Positions 1 to 9,596 of a stretch of 40,561 bases of DNA are shown here, in pieces. Within the stretch, counting starts at the first letter, position 1, and each line of letters begins with the position of its first letter. The position numbers and the translations under genes were made by a program. The notes beneath the pieces are model-generated. The model was not told the origin of the DNA and made no database searches. It saw nothing but the letters and a program-made list of their open reading frames with translations. This DNA comes from an uncultured Bacteroidales bacterium (GTDB lineage: Bacteria; Bacteroidota; Bacteroidia; Bacteroidales; Bacteroidaceae), in contig CASFRV010000024.1 in NCBI GenBank assembly GCA_949297215.1, positions 1 to 40,561 on the forward strand. Direction: 5' to 3'.

Positions 1-106
1 CGCCACGTGCCGCCGGGGCGTGCCTTTATGCCCGCGCCGTCCGCGGCAGGCCTCTCCGCGCCGCCGGCGCCCCCTCCACCCACCGACAACAACATCACAC
101 CTCCAC
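1..106. other. Leader of the S41 protease gene, no gene seen
   Basis: This stretch at the window edge is very G+C rich. It holds no recognisable coding segment of its own, only alternative upstream start codons (GTG at 7 and 20) in frames that give arginine- and proline-rich translations unlike any protein. It is probably the leader of the protease gene that starts at 107. The end of an upstream gene just outside the window cannot be excluded. Confidence 0.4.
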
Positions 107-1678
107 ATGAAACGTTACCTCCTCACGGCCCTGGCCCTCTGCCTGGCGCTCACGGCCACGGCCCAGCGCGATGCCGACATCGACATCAGCCAGATGCGCA
201 AACTGCAAATGGCGCAAATGGCCATCTCCACCCTCTACGTCGACACCGTCGACCAGACGAAGCTCGTCGAGAGCGCCATCCGCGGCATGCTCAAGGACCT
301 CGACCCCCATTCGGCCTACAGCACGCCCGAAGAGACGCGCGAGCTCAACGAGCCCCTCGAAGGCAACTTCGACGGCATCGGCATCTCCTTCAACATGCTC
401 GACGACACCGTCGTCGTCATCCAGCCCGTGGCCAAAGGGCCCAGCGAGCGCGTGGGCATCCGCGCCGGCGACCGCATCGTGAGCGTCGACGGACGGCCCA
501 TCGCCGGCGTCAAGATGAGCCGCGACAGCATCATGAAGAAGCTGCGCGGCCCCCGCGGCACGCGCGTCGAGCTGGGCGTCGTGCGCCACGGCGTCGACGG
601 CAGCCTGCGCTTCACCGTCGTGCGCGACAAGATACCCATGAACACGCTCGACGCCGCCTACATGATCACCCCCACCGTGGGCTACGTCCACCTCGACCGC
701 TTCGGCGCCACCACGGCCGACGAGCTGCGCCGCGAGCTCCGCACCCTGCGCAAGGCCGGCATGCGCGACCTCATCCTCGACCTCGAGCTCAACGGCGGAG
801 GCTATCTGGGCGCCGCCGTCGACGTGGCCGGCGAGTTCCTGGGCCGCGGCGACCTCATCGTCTACACCATGGACCGCAACGGCCACCAGCAGACCTACAA
901 GGCCAAGGGCGGCGGCACCTTCGGCCAGGGGCGCGTCGTCGTGCTCGTCGACGAGTTCACCGCCTCGGCCGCCGAGATTGTCGCCGGCGCCATCCAGGAC
1001 CACGACCGCGGCACCATCGTGGGCCGCCGCACCTTTGGCAAGGGCCTCGTGCAGCGCCCCCTGCCCCTGCCCGACGGATCGATGATACGCCTCACCGTGT
1101 CGCACTACTACACCCCCTCGGGCCGCTGCATACAGAAGCCCTACGTCAAGGGCGACCGCAGCGGCTACGACCAGGACATGAACAACCGCTACACCCACGG
1201 CGAACTCACCTCGATCGACAGCGTGCGGCTCGACTCCTCCAAGGTCTACCGCACCCTCGTCAAGGGCCGCACCGTCTACGGCGGCGGAGGCATCATGCCC
1301 GACGTCTTCGTTCCCCTCGACACCACGCGCTACACGGCCTACTTCACCGCCCTGCGCCGCCTCAACACGATGAACACCGCCGTGCTGCAATACGTCGACG
1401 GCCGCCGCGACGAGCTCAAGCGCACCTACCGCAAGTTCTCGCGCTTTGTCGAGAGCTACGAGGTGCCCCGGGAGCTCGTCGACAAGGTCATCGCCGAGGC
1501 GCGCGAAAAGAAAGTGGTGCCCAAGGACAGCGCCGAGCTCGCCGCCACCCTGCCCGACCTGCGCTTCACGCTCAAAGCCCTCGTGGCCTACGACGTGTGG
1601 GACCGCTCCGAATATTTCCAAATCATCAACACGCGCAGCGACATCGTGGCCGCCGCACTGCGCGAGCTCGAAAAATAG
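107..1678 (+). CDS. S41 family carboxyl-terminal processing peptidase
   Basis: Exported serine protease of the CtpA/Tsp (S41) family, which degrades or trims envelope proteins from their C-terminal ends. The ATG at 107 gives 523 residues that begin with a signal peptide (MKRYLLTALALCLALTATAQ). The longer frame open from 20 would add arginine-rich residues ahead of it and is rejected. A PDZ-like segment (around residues 85-160, with GIGI and the carboxylate-binding-type loop) precedes the catalytic core. The nucleophile is Ser287 in TASAAE, and the general base is Lys312 in FGKG. Their 25-residue spacing is that of Tsp-type proteases with a Ser-Lys dyad. The length suits the ~55-kDa Bacteroidetes S41 enzymes. 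No partner gene is visible: a stem-loop with a T tract follows at 1807. The substrate cannot be told from the sequence. Confidence 0.95.
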   Translation: MKRYLLTALALCLALTATAQRDADIDISQMRKLQMAQMAISTLYVDTVDQTKLVESAIRGMLKDLDPHSAYSTPEETRELNEPLEGNFDGIGISFNMLDDTVVVIQPVAKGPSERVGIRAGDRIVSVDGRPIAGVKMSRDSIMKKLRGPRGTRVELGVVRHGVDGSLRFTVVRDKIPMNTLDAAYMITPTVGYVHLDRFGATTADELRRELRTLRKAGMRDLILDLELNGGGYLGAAVDVAGEFLGRGDLIVYTMDRNGHQQTYKAKGGGTFGQGRVVVLVDEFTASAAEIVAGAIQDHDRGTIVGRRTFGKGLVQRPLPLPDGSMIRLTVSHYYTPSGRCIQKPYVKGDRSGYDQDMNNRYTHGELTSIDSVRLDSSKVYRTLVKGRTVYGGGGIMPDVFVPLDTTRYTAYFTALRRLNTMNTAVLQYVDGRRDELKRTYRKFSRFVESYEVPRELVDKVIAEAREKKVVPKDSAELAATLPDLRFTLKALVAYDVWDRSEYFQIINTRSDIVAAALRELEK

Positions 1679-1717
1679 CCGCCCCGCCACCCGCAGCCAA
1701 GCGCCGCACGCGAAACG

Positions 1718-2010
1718 CCATTTTCCAAAAAATTGCGACACGTCCCCGCGGCCCTTCCAGGTCAGCGGGGCCCGAAAACAGGGCATCCGTCCCATCCCTC
1801 CGCCGCAGCATCCCATGGATCCACCGATCCATGGGATGCTTTTTTCGCTCCATGGGCACTCTCCGGGGCAAACATCCCACCCATTTTGTGACACATCGTG
1901 GCAAAAATCGCCCTCCGCGGCCCCTCCGCCACCGTCCCTCGCAGCTAACCACCTCAACATCTGGCGTTTGCATTTTTCGCACGGACGCAGCCGCGCAAAA
2001 CGTCGCCCCC
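1718..2010. repeat. Degenerate copy of the zeta palindromic element
   Basis: Shares blocks, in the same order, with the two well-preserved zeta copies at 18710 and 39979. These are a palindrome built on ATCCATGGGATG, a GTGGCAAAAATCG-type segment (GTGGCGAA in the others), and a TTTTTCGC...GCGCAAAA inverted pair. The remainder has diverged. Assigned by eye from shared words and their order. Confidence 0.5.
1807..1845 (+). terminator. Rho-independent-type terminator after the S41 protease
   Basis: A perfect 14-bp stem (1807-1820 pairing with 1827-1840, arm AGCATCCCATGGAT) with a 6-nt loop is followed directly by a run of T. It lies about 130 bp after the protease stop. The same palindrome recurs inside the zeta elements, so the terminator appears to be part of a repeat. 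Confidence 0.75.
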
Positions 2011-2142
2011 CGCAACGCCAACCCACGGCGCCCCCAAAATCCGGTTAGGGGGTGAAATCGCCCGCCCGCGGGCGGGCATTCTGCCGCATGGAAGGGTGTC
2101 TACAAACCGTGCTGCTAACGGTGTGCGGGCCGCGAGGATGCC

Positions 2143-2652
2143 GACCCCATAGGGGTCGCACTTTCTATAACCGCGGGTAAGCGTAGCGCACCCGCGGACA
2201 GGCTCCCCACACCATTCCGACCCCATCGGGGTCGAACTATCTATAACCGCGGGTAAGCCGAAGGCGAACCTGCGGAGAGGGTAAGCGCAGCGCGCCCGCG
2301 GACAGGAACTCCCCAAACCATGAGGACCCCATAGGGGTTCAACTATCTATAACCGCGGGCAAGCCGAAGGCGCACCTGCGGAGAGGGTAAGCGCAGCGCA
2401 CCCGCGGACAGGCTCCACACACTATTCCGACCCCATGGGGGTCGAACTTCATCCCGACGTCGTGCGGGCGCAGGGATGCGCGGCACGGGGCTTTGGCGGG
2501 TGACCGCACCACGCTGTCCGCGGGTGAGCCTGCGGCTTACCCGCGGTAAGGGGAAGTTGGACCCCTATGGGGTCCCATTATAGGGTGAGTTCTGTCCGCA
2601 GGTTCGCCTTTGGCTCACCCGCGGTTATAGAAAGTTCGCCCCCTATGGGGGC
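2143..2652. repeat. Alpha-beta palindromic mosaic element (expanded copy)
   Basis: Forward half (2143-2443): alternating short palindromes (GACCCCATAGGGGTC and variants at 2143, 2219, 2324 and 2429) and hairpins CCGCGGGT...ACCCGCGG, joined by a CTATAA-type spacer. Reverse half (2518-2652): the same modules inverted, ending in GCCCCCTATGGGGGC, where both arms have changed together. Other copies in the window have two forward alpha-beta units; this one is expanded. It contains no credible gene. Confidence 0.85.
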
Positions 2653-2726
2653 GCTTGCCCCGCGGTGTGGTTGTGGGCCGTATGTGATATTCGGCCGCAT
2701 GCGACGAATGTTGCCACGAGGCAGGC

Positions 2727-2977
2727 GGCCTCCAAGAGGCCGGGCTATGAGTAGCCTCGGGTGGAGCGCAGCGGAACCCGAGGTGGGGCGGTGCGTGGAG
2801 ATGTCGGCCTCGAAGAGGTCGCTATGCCCGCTAGATGTCGGCCTCGAAGAGGTCGCTATGCCCGCTGCGGCCTGTGGCATAGACGCCTCTTCGAGGCTAT
2901 CTTCGTTATGTGCTCCTTTTCCGCGGGTTCCGCTGCGCTCCACCCGCGGTTACTCATAGCCCGGCCCCCTTGGGGCC
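2727..2977. repeat. Epsilon palindromic mosaic element, copy 1
   Basis: Starts with palindrome GGCCTCCAAGAGGCC and ends with GGCCCCCTTGGGGCC. In between are CCTCGGGT...ACCCGAGG and CCGCGGGT...ACCCGCGG hairpins and a duplicated segment carrying GGCCTCGAAGAGGTC (about 2804 and 2840). The plan is that of alpha-beta: short palindrome, ~13-nt spacer, long hairpin. An inverted partner lies at 14968-15105 and shares more than 80 bp. Confidence 0.75.
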
Positions 2978-3045
2978 GCTCGTGCTACGAAGGACCGACG
3001 ATAAGGGCCGGCAGTGTGCCGGCGATGCCAGGTGTCCGCTGCGTA

Positions 3046-3140
3046 GAGACGCGATTCATCGCGTCTCACCCGCTCGGGGCACAGCCCCGCCCGGCATTCC
3101 TCCCCACGCCGGGCCATCCCGGCGTCGCTCCTGTGGCTGC
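3046..3140. repeat. Delta/gamma hybrid palindromic element
   Basis: Begins with the delta palindrome (arm GAGACGCGAT, 3046-3067). A CGGGGC/GCCCCG inner hairpin follows, then a right end of gamma type (ACGCCGGG/CCCGGCGT, then a GTCGCTCCTGTGG tail, compare 15160-15190). The element therefore combines ends of two related families. Confidence 0.6.
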
Positions 3141-3449
3141 TCCCCGCGGCGCACCGCCCCGCCCGCCATCGTCCCCGCCACATTTCTGCATATTCCGCAC
3201 CGTTTATACATTTTGCCCGCCGTCGCCTCAGGGGGCGTTCGGGGCTGTTTGCCACGCCGTTTGGCCCGCTTGCCCCACAGAGCGGGGCGCGTACTGCGGC
3301 GCGGGCCGAAAGCATAAATGCAAGGTTATGCAGGAAATATCGACCGAATATTGCAAAGCCCGCATGGCAAAGAGGCGTTGTAGCATCACGGATAGTTAAA
3401 AAAATAAGCTTATATCTACAAATTTTATCCCCGTTACGTGGAAAACGGC

Positions 3450-3457
3450 TATCTTTG
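3450..3457 (+). promoter_or_regulatory. Bacteroidetes-type -7 box of the SusC operon
   Basis: TATCTTTG fits the TAnnTTTG consensus. It sits in an A+T-rich stretch (3390-3585) that contrasts with the surrounding DNA. No good -33 TTTG is visible at the usual spacing. It predicts a leader of roughly 120 nt before the ATG at 3586. Confidence 0.6.
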
Positions 3458-3585
3458 CAAATTGATATGTTTGGGCCGTAAAAAGTGGCAACTTGTCACA
3501 AAAGACGCAAAGGGCGCGGCAATATGGCAAGCCCCGCCCCCGGAAAACGAAGATTATACACAATGTTTAATTTAATGGTTATATT

Positions 3586-6555
3586 ATGAACAAGAAGTTA
3601 GTGCTTTTGTCGGCTCTTGCCCTTATGGGGAGCGGGACGCTGATGGCACAGAAGCGCGTGACGGGTCGCATCCTCGACACCGACGGGCAGCCGGTCTATG
3701 GCGCCCACGTCAAGGTGGAGGGCACCGACATCGTCACGGCGACCGACGCCGAGGGCCGCTTCACCCTGACGAACGTACCCTCGTCGGCCAAGCGCGTGAG
3801 CGTTTCCTACATCGGCATGCAGACGCAGACCGTGAGCATCTCGGGCAACATGAACGTCGTGCTCGAACAAAACGACCGCCTGCTCGAAGAGGCCGTCGTC
3901 GTGGGTTACGGTACGGCCAAGAAAATCGGTAGCGTCACGGGCGCCATTAAGAAAGTGAACGCCGAAGCCGTTACAGACAAGCCTACGGTCAACGTCATCG
4001 ACGCTCTGCAAGGCCAGGTGTCGGGATTGCAAATCCTAAACAACTCCGGTGAAGTTGCTAACTTGAATTCGTTCTCTATGAATATCCGTGGTATCGGTTC
4101 GCTTTCGGCCAATACCACTCCTTTGATTGTTGTGGACGGCTCTCCGGCCGGAGTGCAAGTGTTCTCGCTGATGAACGACGACGACATCGAGAGCATCACC
4201 GTGCTGAAGGACGCTTCGGCCACGGCCATCTATGGTTCGCGTGCCGCCAACGGCGTCATCTATATAACCACCAAGAAAGGCCGCCGAAATGAAAAGGCCC
4301 AGGTGACCGTTTCGCAGAAAATCGGTTGGAGCCAGCTGGCCAACGGCATCGGCAACCCCATGAACTCCACCGAAATCCTCGACTTCCAGTTTGAAAACGG
4401 TGTTATCGATGCAGAGCAGTACATCCGATTCAAAGAGCACGGCGCCAACACCGACTGGCAGCGCTACTTCTTCGACAACGCCGCCCCCATGTATGAAACA
4501 GCCCTTTCGATACAGGGCGGTAGCCAGTCGACCTCTTATTTCATCTCGACCTCGTACTTGAAGCAAGACGGTATCACCCACGCTTCCTCCCTAAAGCGCT
4601 ATACATTGCGTGCCAACATCGACAGCAAAATCAACGACTGGCTGCAAGTGGGCCTCAACCAGAACGCGGCCTACTCCGAGCGCCGCACCGAAAACTGGAC
4701 GGACAACGGCGAGAACAGCGCGGGCAACTATGCCGTCAACGCATACATGGATCTTCCCTACTGGGATCCGTTCGACGAAGAGTCGATGGCCAACCACGTC
4801 GTGTGGGGAAAGGACTCGTACGACACGCAATGGCTGCTCGATCAAAACCCCGTATGGTACAACGACGTCAACTATAACGGAACCGCCTACATCCAGCTGA
4901 CGCCCATGCGCGGCCTGACGCTGCGCTCGCAGCTGGGTCTGCACGCCTTTGAGTCGCGTGGTTCGTCAAAGGTGCTGCCCTCATATCCCGGAGCCGGGCA
5001 GCAGGCAGGAGCTTCCGAGAGCTTCTCGCGCATGGCCATGTGGACCATCACGAATACGGCCGAATACAAATTCAACATCGGCACCGACCACGCCTTCACG
5101 CTGTTGGCCGGGCAGGAAGGCATCAAATACACCAGCAGTGGCTTTGGCGCGCAGGGCAACGGCTTTACCGACAACCGTCTGACGGAGCTGGGCAACGCCA
5201 CCATCGCCGTTCTGCCCACGAGTAGCTACTCGAAGTATGAGTACCTCTCGTTCTTCGGCCGCGTGGACTACTCTTTAAAGGAAAAGTACTTTGCCGACTT
5301 CACCGTGCGCTCCGATGCCTCTTCGCGCTTCGGACGCGACAACCGCACCGCCCTGTTCTACTCCGGCGGCCTCATGTGGAACATGAAGAAAGAAGCCTTC
5401 ATGGAGCCCGTTTCGTGGATTTCGGCCTTGCAGCTCAAAGCCAGCGTCGGCTCGACGGGTAACTCCGAGATTGGCGACTACACGCATCTTGGCATCATCG
5501 GAACCACCATCTACAACAACACCACCGGCTGGGGCCTCGCGCAACCGGCCAACACGCAGCTCGGCTGGGAAAAGCAGATACAGACGAACGTGGGCTTCAA
5601 CCTCTCGCTCTGGAACAAGCTCCACATCGACTTCAGCTGGTACAACCGTCTGACAAAGGACATGCTCATGTCGATGCCGCTGCCCTACACCACGGGCTTC
5701 TCGTCGCAGATGATGAACATCGGCCAGCTGCGCAACCGCGGTGTCGAGGTGGAAGTCATTTGGGACGCCATCCGCACGGACGAAGCCTACCTGACGCTGC
5801 GCGCCAACTACTCCTACAACAAAAACGAAATCATCAAGCTCTTCAACGGCATCACCGAATGGCCCAACGAAGGAGCGCTCACCAGCTACATCGAGGGCAA
5901 GAGCCTCAACTACTACATGCCCATCTCTGCCGGTGTTGACGCCACGGACGGTGCCCCCATGTGGTACCTGCCGGGCCACAGCGGAGAGCGCGTTCACACG
6001 TTCAACCCCGAAACGATGACCAAGGACGCCAACATGATCAACGACCTCTACCAGGATACGGGCAAACCCGTGTATGCTCCCCATACAGGCGGTTTCGGCA
6101 TCGCCGGTGGCTGGAAAGGTCTGACCATCTCGGCCGACTTCTCCTTCGTGTTGGGCAAGTGGATGGTCAACAACGACTACTACTTTGCCAACAGCAGAGA
6201 AAATGCAACGAGCGGCTTTTGCAACCAGGACAAGGACATGCTGACCAACGTATGGAAGAAGCCGGGCGACATCACCCCACGCTCTGCGCTGGAATATCAG
6301 ACGCAATTTGACACGCAATGGCTGGAAAATGCATCGTTCCTGCGCCTGAAGAACCTCACGGTGGCCTACGACCTGCCGAAAGCATGGATGAAAGCAACTG
6401 GATTCATCAGCAACTTCCGCATCACAGCCCAGGCACGCAACCTCTTCACCATCACGAAGTACAAAGGCACCGACCCCGAAATCATGGCCAACGTCAACTT
6501 GGGAAGCTACCCCGCAACCCGTCAGTACACCATCGGGGCCGAGATTACGTTCTAA
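3586..6555 (+). CDS. SusC/RagA-family TonB-dependent outer membrane transporter
   Basis: Outer membrane importer that works with a SusD lipoprotein to bring in oligosaccharides or peptides. The 989 residues start with a signal peptide (cleavage near MAQ, 20-22). Next comes a carboxypeptidase-regulatory-like beta domain (about 24-100), a TonB-box region with EAVVVGYGT, and a plug domain with the family hallmarks NIRGIGS, PLIVVDG, VLKDASATAIYGSRAANGVI and ITTKKG. The rest is a 22-strand-type barrel ending in an aromatic residue (ITF). Length is normal for the family. The SusD gene follows 31 bp later. The segment around 4030-4140 is noticeably richer in A+T than its flanks. No sigma/anti-sigma pair, sensor or glycoside hydrolase adjoins it, so the substrate is unknown. 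Confidence 0.96.
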   Translation: MNKKLVLLSALALMGSGTLMAQKRVTGRILDTDGQPVYGAHVKVEGTDIVTATDAEGRFTLTNVPSSAKRVSVSYIGMQTQTVSISGNMNVVLEQNDRLLEEAVVVGYGTAKKIGSVTGAIKKVNAEAVTDKPTVNVIDALQGQVSGLQILNNSGEVANLNSFSMNIRGIGSLSANTTPLIVVDGSPAGVQVFSLMNDDDIESITVLKDASATAIYGSRAANGVIYITTKKGRRNEKAQVTVSQKIGWSQLANGIGNPMNSTEILDFQFENGVIDAEQYIRFKEHGANTDWQRYFFDNAAPMYETALSIQGGSQSTSYFISTSYLKQDGITHASSLKRYTLRANIDSKINDWLQVGLNQNAAYSERRTENWTDNGENSAGNYAVNAYMDLPYWDPFDEESMANHVVWGKDSYDTQWLLDQNPVWYNDVNYNGTAYIQLTPMRGLTLRSQLGLHAFESRGSSKVLPSYPGAGQQAGASESFSRMAMWTITNTAEYKFNIGTDHAFTLLAGQEGIKYTSSGFGAQGNGFTDNRLTELGNATIAVLPTSSYSKYEYLSFFGRVDYSLKEKYFADFTVRSDASSRFGRDNRTALFYSGGLMWNMKKEAFMEPVSWISALQLKASVGSTGNSEIGDYTHLGIIGTTIYNNTTGWGLAQPANTQLGWEKQIQTNVGFNLSLWNKLHIDFSWYNRLTKDMLMSMPLPYTTGFSSQMMNIGQLRNRGVEVEVIWDAIRTDEAYLTLRANYSYNKNEIIKLFNGITEWPNEGALTSYIEGKSLNYYMPISAGVDATDGAPMWYLPGHSGERVHTFNPETMTKDANMINDLYQDTGKPVYAPHTGGFGIAGGWKGLTISADFSFVLGKWMVNNDYYFANSRENATSGFCNQDKDMLTNVWKKPGDITPRSALEYQTQFDTQWLENASFLRLKNLTVAYDLPKAWMKATGFISNFRITAQARNLFTITKYKGTDPEIMANVNLGSYPATRQYTIGAEITF

Positions 6556-6586
6556 CAATTCATTCACATTTAGATACAGCAAAACA

Positions 6587-8077
6587 ATGAATAAGTATAT
6601 TGCAAAGACAATATTAGGTTCGGCCCTGCTTTTGCCGTTGGTATCTTCCTGCGAATTGGACCAGTTTCCGCGCGGAAGCATCATGGAAGAAAACAGCTGG
6701 GAGCAGGTGAGCGACGCCACGAACTATTATGTCGGCTTGCAATCTGCCCTGCGTAATGTCATCGGCGGCTCTCAGGTGTACGTATCTGAGATGCAGACCG
6801 ACTTGTTCAACACGACGTTTGGAGCAACCAGCTTGCAGCAGGAGCACGATTGGTCCTTCACCACGATGCAGTTTGCAGGAGATGTAAAATGGGTCAACAA
6901 CTATTCGTTGATTTCCAATGCCAACGAAATTATCAACAACATTGATAAAATTCAGGTGGAAACCGACGAAGACCAGCTCTATCTCGACAACATCAAGGGC
7001 GCTGCCTACTTTGCCCGCGCCTATGCCTACTCCAACATGGTCGTGCGCTACTGCAAGGACTATGAGCCCGCCACGGCTGCCGGCGAGCTGGGCCTGCCCC
7101 TCGTGGAAACGGTCGACGTGAACGCCAAGCCCCGCCGCTCGACGCTCGAAGAGACCTATCAGTTCATCATGGACGACATCGAGCGCGCCCATCAGTACCT
7201 GAAGACGACGGGCACCGTCACCGAGCCGGGCACCGACGCCCTCACGGCGCTGGAAGCACGCATGGACCTCTACATGCACAAGTATGACGAGGCCGCCGAG
7301 AAGGCACAGAGCCTCATGGCCAAGTACCCGCTCATCAGCGACGCCGCCACGTTTGCTTCGATGTGGAGCAACGACGCCGGGTCGGAAATCATCTATCAGC
7401 CCATCCTGATTGCACCGAACGAACTGGGTATGGGATATGCCGGCATCTACATCTCCTATAACACGAGCCTGCGCCGCTACAATCCGTCGTTCCTGCCCAC
7501 GCAAGGCCTGATGGACATGTACGAAAGCAGCGACTACCGCAAGAGCACCTACTTCGTAGAGGTAAACCTCAGTGCCAACGGTGGTGCAAGGGATGAAGGC
7601 TACATGTTCTACAAGTATCCCGGCAACCCCGCCCTGCGTCAAAGCGAAACTGACTTCTACAACATGACGAAAGCTTTCCGCTCGGCCGAGCTCTACCTCA
7701 TCGCTGCCGAGGCCGAGCTGATGAAGGACAACAAGGACGAGGGTGCCGCCCTGGGCTACCTGAACACCCTGCGCCAGAACCGCGGCGCTTCGGCCCTGAG
7801 CTCCACGGGTGACCAGCTCGTGCAGGACATGAAGGACGAGTGGGTGCGCGAAATGGTGGGCGAAGGCTTCCGCCTCGACTGTCTGAAGCGCTGGCACGAA
7901 GGTTTCACGCGTAAGCCTGCACAATCGTTCAGCACGGCCATCCTCTCTACCGAGATGAACACACAGAACCTCACCATATCGGCCGACAACCAGAAGTTTG
8001 TATGGGAAATCCCCAGCAACGACCTCCAAGCCAACACCAACTTGGAACGCAACTGGACGTCGACGACGGCTCAATAA
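6587..8077 (+). CDS. SusD/RagB-family nutrient-binding outer membrane lipoprotein
   Basis: Surface lipoprotein that caps the SusC barrel and binds the nutrient. The 496 residues open with a lipoprotein signal peptide whose lipobox ends at Cys22 (LVSSC). Typical SusD features follow: a helical tetratricopeptide-like body (GAAYFARAYAYSNMVVRYCKDY), the LPLVETVD segment, and the conserved C-terminal RSAELYLIAAEAELMK...LNTLRQNRG. A late WEIPSNDLQANTNLERN ending is also common in the family. It follows SusC by 31 bp and precedes another lipoprotein gene by 50 bp, consistent with one transcript. The start at 6587 is fixed by the signal peptide. Confidence 0.95.
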   Translation: MNKYIAKTILGSALLLPLVSSCELDQFPRGSIMEENSWEQVSDATNYYVGLQSALRNVIGGSQVYVSEMQTDLFNTTFGATSLQQEHDWSFTTMQFAGDVKWVNNYSLISNANEIINNIDKIQVETDEDQLYLDNIKGAAYFARAYAYSNMVVRYCKDYEPATAAGELGLPLVETVDVNAKPRRSTLEETYQFIMDDIERAHQYLKTTGTVTEPGTDALTALEARMDLYMHKYDEAAEKAQSLMAKYPLISDAATFASMWSNDAGSEIIYQPILIAPNELGMGYAGIYISYNTSLRRYNPSFLPTQGLMDMYESSDYRKSTYFVEVNLSANGGARDEGYMFYKYPGNPALRQSETDFYNMTKAFRSAELYLIAAEAELMKDNKDEGAALGYLNTLRQNRGASALSSTGDQLVQDMKDEWVREMVGEGFRLDCLKRWHEGFTRKPAQSFSTAILSTEMNTQNLTISADNQKFVWEIPSNDLQANTNLERNWTSTTAQ

Positions 8078-8127
8078 GCCGAGGGTTCAAAAAGTAAAAC
8101 CATTAACCAGAGAAACGAAGAAACAAA

Positions 8128-8856
8128 ATGAAACAATACATCAAGACTTTGGCGCTCTGCCTGATGGCGGGCCTGGGCCTGGCCTCCTGCAACGACAACT
8201 TCGACGAGGACGAGGGCTTCGTGACCTACCCCGAGCACGTGGCCTTGGGCACTTGGGAATGTGAGTACGTGAACAGCACGACGCCATACAGCGACTTCAC
8301 CATCTCCCTTACGCTCAATGAAGAAGGCGACACCATCTGCAACCTCACTTTCTACGAGGAAGCTTACGACACCTGGTACATCTTCACCAATGGAGAGGTA
8401 ACTTACAATCCTACCGTCGGCATGACGCAGGTTTCGTTCGACGCCTCTTCCCAAGGCATCCCGGCCGAACTCAACATGGCCTTGCAGCGCGACTTGGAGA
8501 CCATGGGCGTGCAGTTCATCATGAACGGCAATACCGCAGGTAAGCTCAGCTTCCGCGGCGAGCGCGTCGCATCCTTCAACGTAGTTGGCCAGTGGACGGG
8601 CACCGACGCCGCAGGCAACACGCTCAGCCTCAACTTCGACAACGAAGAGGGCACCTGCGCCGTAGCGCTCAACTATGCCGACGCCACAGCAACCGACCTC
8701 ACGGCATCGGGCACCTATACCTTCGCCGACGGCACGGGCGCCGTGGCCTACACCACCACCGAAGGCCAGGCAGCCTCCATCGCCCTCGGCCTGAACGACA
8801 AGAACCAGCTCACGGCCACCACGGCCAACGGCACCACCTACGTCATGGCCCGCTGA
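8128..8856 (+). CDS. Hypothetical lipoprotein of the SusCD operon
   Basis: A 242-residue predicted lipoprotein with Cys21 in LASC followed by an acidic stretch (NDNFDEDEG), an arrangement often seen in surface-exposed Bacteroidetes lipoproteins. The rest is rich in Thr, Gly and Asn and looks all-beta, with internally similar strands (GTWECEYVNSTTP... near 45 and VVGQWTGTDAAGNTLSLNF near 150), suggesting two lipocalin/calycin-like halves. I do not recognise a named family. It is the last gene before a strong terminator, so a role in binding the substrate of this SusCD system is a reasonable inference. Confidence 0.85.
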   Translation: MKQYIKTLALCLMAGLGLASCNDNFDEDEGFVTYPEHVALGTWECEYVNSTTPYSDFTISLTLNEEGDTICNLTFYEEAYDTWYIFTNGEVTYNPTVGMTQVSFDASSQGIPAELNMALQRDLETMGVQFIMNGNTAGKLSFRGERVASFNVVGQWTGTDAAGNTLSLNFDNEEGTCAVALNYADATATDLTASGTYTFADGTGAVAYTTTEGQAASIALGLNDKNQLTATTANGTTYVMAR

Positions 8857-8877
8857 CAACAGCCGCCACAACGCCTA

Positions 8878-8917
8878 CGCCCCGCCCCGGTCCTCCGACG
8901 GCGGGGCGATTTTTTTA
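8878..8917 (+). terminator. Terminator of the SusCD operon
   Basis: A 9-bp G+C stem (CGCCCCGCC at 8878-8886 with GGCGGGGCG at 8900-8908) is followed by an A and a run of T, 22 bp after the last stop codon. Confidence 0.85.
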
Positions 8918-8970
8918 ATTGACAATGGACAATTAAGAATTGACAATGGACAATTGACAATGGACAATGC
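8918..8970. repeat. Tandem TTGACAATGGACAA-type short repeat
   Basis: Several imperfect tandem copies of a 10-12-nt unit (TTGACAATGGACAA). A similar array in the opposite orientation lies at 9597-9630, and a remnant (AATGGACAATTAT) lies near 35019. The two arrays bracket the 9125-9425 mosaic element. Confidence 0.75.
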
Positions 8971-8995
8971 ACCCGCACGGGCTGTCCGCCGCGTA

Positions 8996-9040
8996 GAGAC
9001 GCGATTCATCGCGTCTCACCCGCTCGGCGCAGCGCGCCGC
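8996..9040. repeat. Delta palindromic element, half copy
   Basis: The delta palindrome (arm GAGACGCGAT, 8996-9017) is followed by the CACCCGCTCGG segment and a GGCGCAGCGCGCC inner hairpin. The mirror-image second palindrome seen at 14497 is missing. Confidence 0.7.
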
Positions 9041-9124
9041 CACGGCATTCCCCACACACCATATTATATATACGCGCGCGAATGGATCGTCCGATGCCAC
9101 CCTAAGCCACACCGCGAGGCCTGC

Positions 9125-9425
9125 GCCCCCATAGGGGGCGAACTTTCGATAACCGCGGGTGAGCCAAAGGCGAACCCGCGGACAGAACCCACCCTATAAT
9201 GGGACCCCATAGGGGTCCAACTTCCCGTTACCGCGGGTAAGCCGCAGGCATACCCGCGGACAACGCCGCACAGTCTACCACCACAGCCCCCAACCACGCA
9301 TCCCGGCACCCGCACGACGCCGACATGAAGTGCGACCCCCCTGGGGTCGGAGTTGTGTGGTAGTTCCTGTCCGCGGGTACGCTTCGCTTACCCGCGGTTA
9401 TCAATAGTGCGACCCCTATGGGGTC
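9125..9425. repeat. Alpha-beta palindromic mosaic element
   Basis: A standard ~300-bp copy. GCCCCCATAGGGGGC (9125-9139, both arms changed relative to GACCCC/GGGGTC), hairpin CCGCGGGT...ACCCGCGG, a second alpha-beta unit, and a ~70-nt spacer containing CCGCACGACG come first. The inverted half follows, ending in GACCCCTATGGGGTC (9411-9425). It lies between the SusCD terminator and the TauE promoter. Confidence 0.85.
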
Positions 9426-9596
9426 GGCAACACCACTGCTTGCACCCCATCAGCCTCGCAGTGATCCGCCACGCCCACCCGCACGCAGCAGGCACCCTGC
9501 CTTCGCGGCTACACGCCGCGCGCCAAGCGCCGCGGACGCGGAGGACCCGCAAAGGCGAGCTCCGCAGGGGCGACGCCACCCCACGGGGCAAGAAAA

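Noticed and set aside
7-2055. Long open frames on both strands over the S41 protease (7-2055 + and 95-2026 -)
   Set aside because: They are Arg/His/Pro-rich or Ala/Val/Asp-rich translations created by high G+C codon use opposite or out of frame with the real protease, with no domains.
2143-2652. CRISPR array resemblance
   Set aside because: Palindromic units recur, but spacing is irregular, 'spacers' are themselves repeats, both orientations alternate and no cas gene is present.
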